Source: a virus
IMG/VR virus record: IMGVR_UViG_3300025697_000031
Coordinates: 1-52,131 of that record
Direction: 5' to 3' (one strand)
Length of the DNA stretch: 52,131 nucleotides
Position 1 is the stretch's first letter. Each line of letters opens with the position of its first letter. The notes under the pieces are model-generated. The model searched no databases. It saw only the letters and a program-made list of their open reading frames with translations, and had not been told where the DNA came from. Positions 49,874 to 52,131 of this stretch are shown piece by piece. The position numbers and the translations under genes are program-made.

Positions 49874-52131
49874 ATGAGAGACACTACAGCTGGCGAACTA
49901 ATATTACTGCATAATCCAATCCGCTCTGAAGGGTATAAGGTTGAGATTATCAGGAAGTCTAATGATGCAATCGTTGATATTACCGATTTGGTAATGAGCG
50001 GGTCTGTTACGCTATCATCTGATAACCGTGTTTCTACGTGCAGTATAAACATAGAAGACAAGTATCCTGTTTGCAATACAGATGGCGTATCGCCTTATCT
50101 CACTGGATCTTCGTACAATACTCCTGATCAATTGTTATGGCCTGGAAATGAAATTAAAGTATACGTTGCTGTAAATACATTAGGCTCTACGGCGAATACA
50201 TTCAAGATGCTCTTCCACGGGATACTTGGCGACGCCATTGTTCCTGGATCTTCTTCCTCTGGGAAAAAGACTGTGAGTCTAACAATTCGCGACCAAGCTA
50301 AAACATTACAAGACGCATTTATAAAAGGCGAGTTTGTGTATGGAGAGGCAGCTGGGTCACCTGTTGTAGCCGTAATCCAAGGAATACTTGACGATAATGT
50401 TACTGAGACACTGCACGTCAAACCAACTCTCGATGGAAATTATGACATCGATGGGTGTCCATTCGTTGTTACTCCTATCAAGGTAGGTAACTGTTCTGTG
50501 TGGGATGCAATCAATAAAGTAATTGGGACGACTGCATCTGACGACATAGGATATGAGTTGAGGTATAAGTTCCTTCCTAAAAATGATACGTCAACGACAG
50601 ATAATGAAGGCAATACTATCACTATTAGTGCCGATGGATTCTACTTAACGTTGCTTGAGATTGACCAAACACAAACTGTTTCAGATGACAACATAGTAGC
50701 TGGGACTGATTCAATATCTCAGTATAAGATCAACGTATACGATGATACAATCAGGAATGATATTTATGGAGTCTTTTACGCAAGGACTACCAAAGAAAGA
50801 ACAGAGATAAATGTCCAAGACGCCACGTCAATCGCTGCTTATGGAAAAAGAACAATGGTTATCGGGCAGAAAGACTATCCATGGATAGATACGACTGCTG
50901 AAATGGAAGCGTTGATGAGTGTCGCTCTTAATGCGTTAAAAGATGTACCTGCGACGGATGCATTTTCTACTCAGCTTCTGTATCATGTAGAACCTAACGA
51001 TTTGTTAGGCACTACTCTGGCTAGATTAACAACTGGATCTGCTCAAGTGGGAATCACTAAGATTACACATAACTTTGCTACTGGCGGCGGCGCTGGGAGG
51101 AAGAAGAAATCATCGACAACATTTGTCGGAAGAAGAGACGCAGTCGTTGGCGGAACGATAAACCCCGGAGGCGGAGACGATCCTGGGACAACTGTAGCGC
51201 CGACGGTGAGTCCGACGGGATATTCTAGTTCATTTATCCAGGATGTCGATGGTTCTTATACTAGAACAACTCTAAATGTAACTGCGTTTTCAGACGTGTT
51301 GGTTGAATATTACGACTGGAAATATTCGATAGAATCCTCCGGCGAGTGGGTGCCTGCAACTACTTCAGAACCTAGTTACATAGTTTCAAATCAACCACCA
51401 TCTACGAATATTACATGGGCCTGCAGAGTAAAGCTAGTCTCTGAGGATGGTTCAGATAGCAATTTTACTGCATGGTGTGCTGACCAAACAGCTGTCACAG
51501 CGAGTGATGGAATTGCTCCAGCTGCGCCTACGCTAGTCGCTAATGTCGGCAATCAACAATGTGTGCTGACTCTTACAAAACCAGCTACTGATTCTGATGG
51601 CAGTGCTAACACAGACTTCGATTATTTCAAGGTATATTATGACACTAATGCTACGGTTACTACTGCAGATTCTTTCATAACGACAAAGTCAACACAGTAT
51701 CCTTTTCCAGCATCTGTTAGGACTTATTTCAAAGCTGCAGCTGTAGATATTTGGGGGAATGAAGGTGTGCTGTCCTCGATAGACGACGCAATTCCTACCT
51801 CTACAAGTGCTGACGCCCTACAGGCGTTGGCAGATGCAGCGCAGGCACAGTCAACCGCAGACGGCAAGATTGTCGGCTTCTATCAAAACGCGCAGCCTGG
51901 ATCAGGTATGGCTTACGGCGACATTTGGATAGACACTAACGGGCATACGCCGAACACCACGGCAGACATTTACCGCTACCAAGATGCCACGGGTGGATAC
52001 ACGTCTGGCGCGATGACGTGGGTCAACGAACCTACGAGTGCGATAGGGCTTGTCTTCCTTAACGCGGCTTCTGCCCAAGCTACGGCTGATGGAAAGGTAA
52101 CTACCTTCTACCAAGACGCCGAACCTTCCGG
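49874..52131 (+). CDS. distal tail / tail-fibre protein, N-terminal part, open at right edge
   Basis: About 752 codons, no stop in window. ATG 2 nt after the tape measure stop. Residues 1-~410 (AGELILLHNPIRSEGYKVEI ... VMSGSVTLSSDN) resemble distal tail/baseplate proteins following tape measures. A Gly-rich hinge (~430) leads to fibronectin-III-like strands (TAPTVSPTGYSSSF-type, AAPTLVANVGNQQCVLTLTK) and, from ~640, repeat units with ADGKIVGFYQNAQP / ADGKVTTFYQDAEP and GDIWIDTNG typical of host-specificity proteins. The last ~350 bp are visibly more GC-rich than the rest. Confidence 0.8.
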   Translation, partial: MRDTTAGELILLHNPIRSEGYKVEIIRKSNDAIVDITDLVMSGSVTLSSDNRVSTCSINIEDKYPVCNTDGVSPYLTGSSYNTPDQLLWPGNEIKVYVAVNTLGSTANTFKMLFHGILGDAIVPGSSSSGKKTVSLTIRDQAKTLQDAFIKGEFVYGEAAGSPVVAVIQGILDDNVTETLHVKPTLDGNYDIDGCPFVVTPIKVGNCSVWDAINKVIGTTASDDIGYELRYKFLPKNDTSTTDNEGNTITISADGFYLTLLEIDQTQTVSDDNIVAGTDSISQYKINVYDDTIRNDIYGVFYARTTKERTEINVQDATSIAAYGKRTMVIGQKDYPWIDTTAEMEALMSVALNALKDVPATDAFSTQLLYHVEPNDLLGTTLARLTTGSAQVGITKITHNFATGGGAGRKKKSSTTFVGRRDAVVGGTINPGGGDDPGTTVAPTVSPTGYSSSFIQDVDGSYTRTTLNVTAFSDVLVEYYDWKYSIESSGEWVPATTSEPSYIVSNQPPSTNITWACRVKLVSEDGSDSNFTAWCADQTAVTASDGIAPAAPTLVANVGNQQCVLTLTKPATDSDGSANTDFDYFKVYYDTNATVTTADSFITTKSTQYPFPASVRTYFKAAAVDIWGNEGVLSSIDDAIPTSTSADALQALADAAQAQSTADGKIVGFYQNAQPGSGMAYGDIWIDTNGHTPNTTADIYRYQDATGGYTSGAMTWVNEPTSAIGLVFLNAASAQATADGKVTTFYQDAEPS

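Overview
The window is one stretch of a tailed double-stranded DNA bacteriophage genome, open at both ends. Moderate GC, ubiquitous AGGAGG-type ribosome binding sites, frequent ATGA overlaps and textbook sigma70-type promoters point to a bacterial host; three lipobox lipoproteins fit a host with lipoprotein processing. The host phylum cannot be fixed from sequence alone (a Firmicutes-like host is possible). Head genes resemble the Mu-type module (portal fused to a MuF-like domain, gpI-like protease/scaffold, gpG-like morphogenesis protein) while the tail is siphovirus-like (tube protein, frameshifted chaperone, TP901-type tape measure).

Layout. (1) 1-4450: leftward small genes, including a GP88-like protein at the left edge. 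Four consecutive gene cassettes are each bracketed by their own near-identical 29-34 nt inverted repeats. (2) 4451-6025: about 1.6 kb without convincing genes, packed with palindromes, phased GAC-N4-GTC operators and tandem hairpins; the divergent control region and a possible replication origin. (3) 6026-13537: rightward early-type genes, about thirty small ORFs with an endonuclease VII, a calcineurin-like phosphoesterase, zinc-ribbon proteins and three lipoproteins. (4) 13618-24562: RNA-centred region: about 15 tRNA genes (some degenerate), a TROVE/Ro60 protein preceded by four tandem structured RNA modules, MazG-like pyrophosphohydrolase, peptide deformylase, a paralogous family of small acidic proteins and an HNH nuclease. 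(5) 24604-32846: fibre and appendage proteins, two of them highly repetitive. (6) 32906-33345: a promoter, a complete tmRNA gene and a tRNA-like element. (7) 33641-52131: small HTH protein (possible small terminase), large terminase, portal, protease/scaffold, capsid, connectors, tail tube, chaperone with a -1 frameshift, tape measure and a distal tail protein running off the right edge.

How it works together. A family of promoters of the form TTGACG-N17-TATAAT is spread over the rightward half; several carry a GAC-N4-GTC box at a fixed distance upstream of the -35, and the same box recurs three times at exact 22 bp spacing in the control region, suggesting one regulator coordinating the genome. 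The phage carries an unusually large translation and RNA-maintenance kit (tRNAs, tmRNA, deformylase, Ro60 protein with candidate Y-like RNAs). Three free-standing HNH genes of one family are interspersed among other genes.

The two most interesting signals are the inverted-repeat-bracketed gene cassettes at 1395-4497 and the four-module RNA array at 16757-17118 directly upstream of the Ro60 gene.
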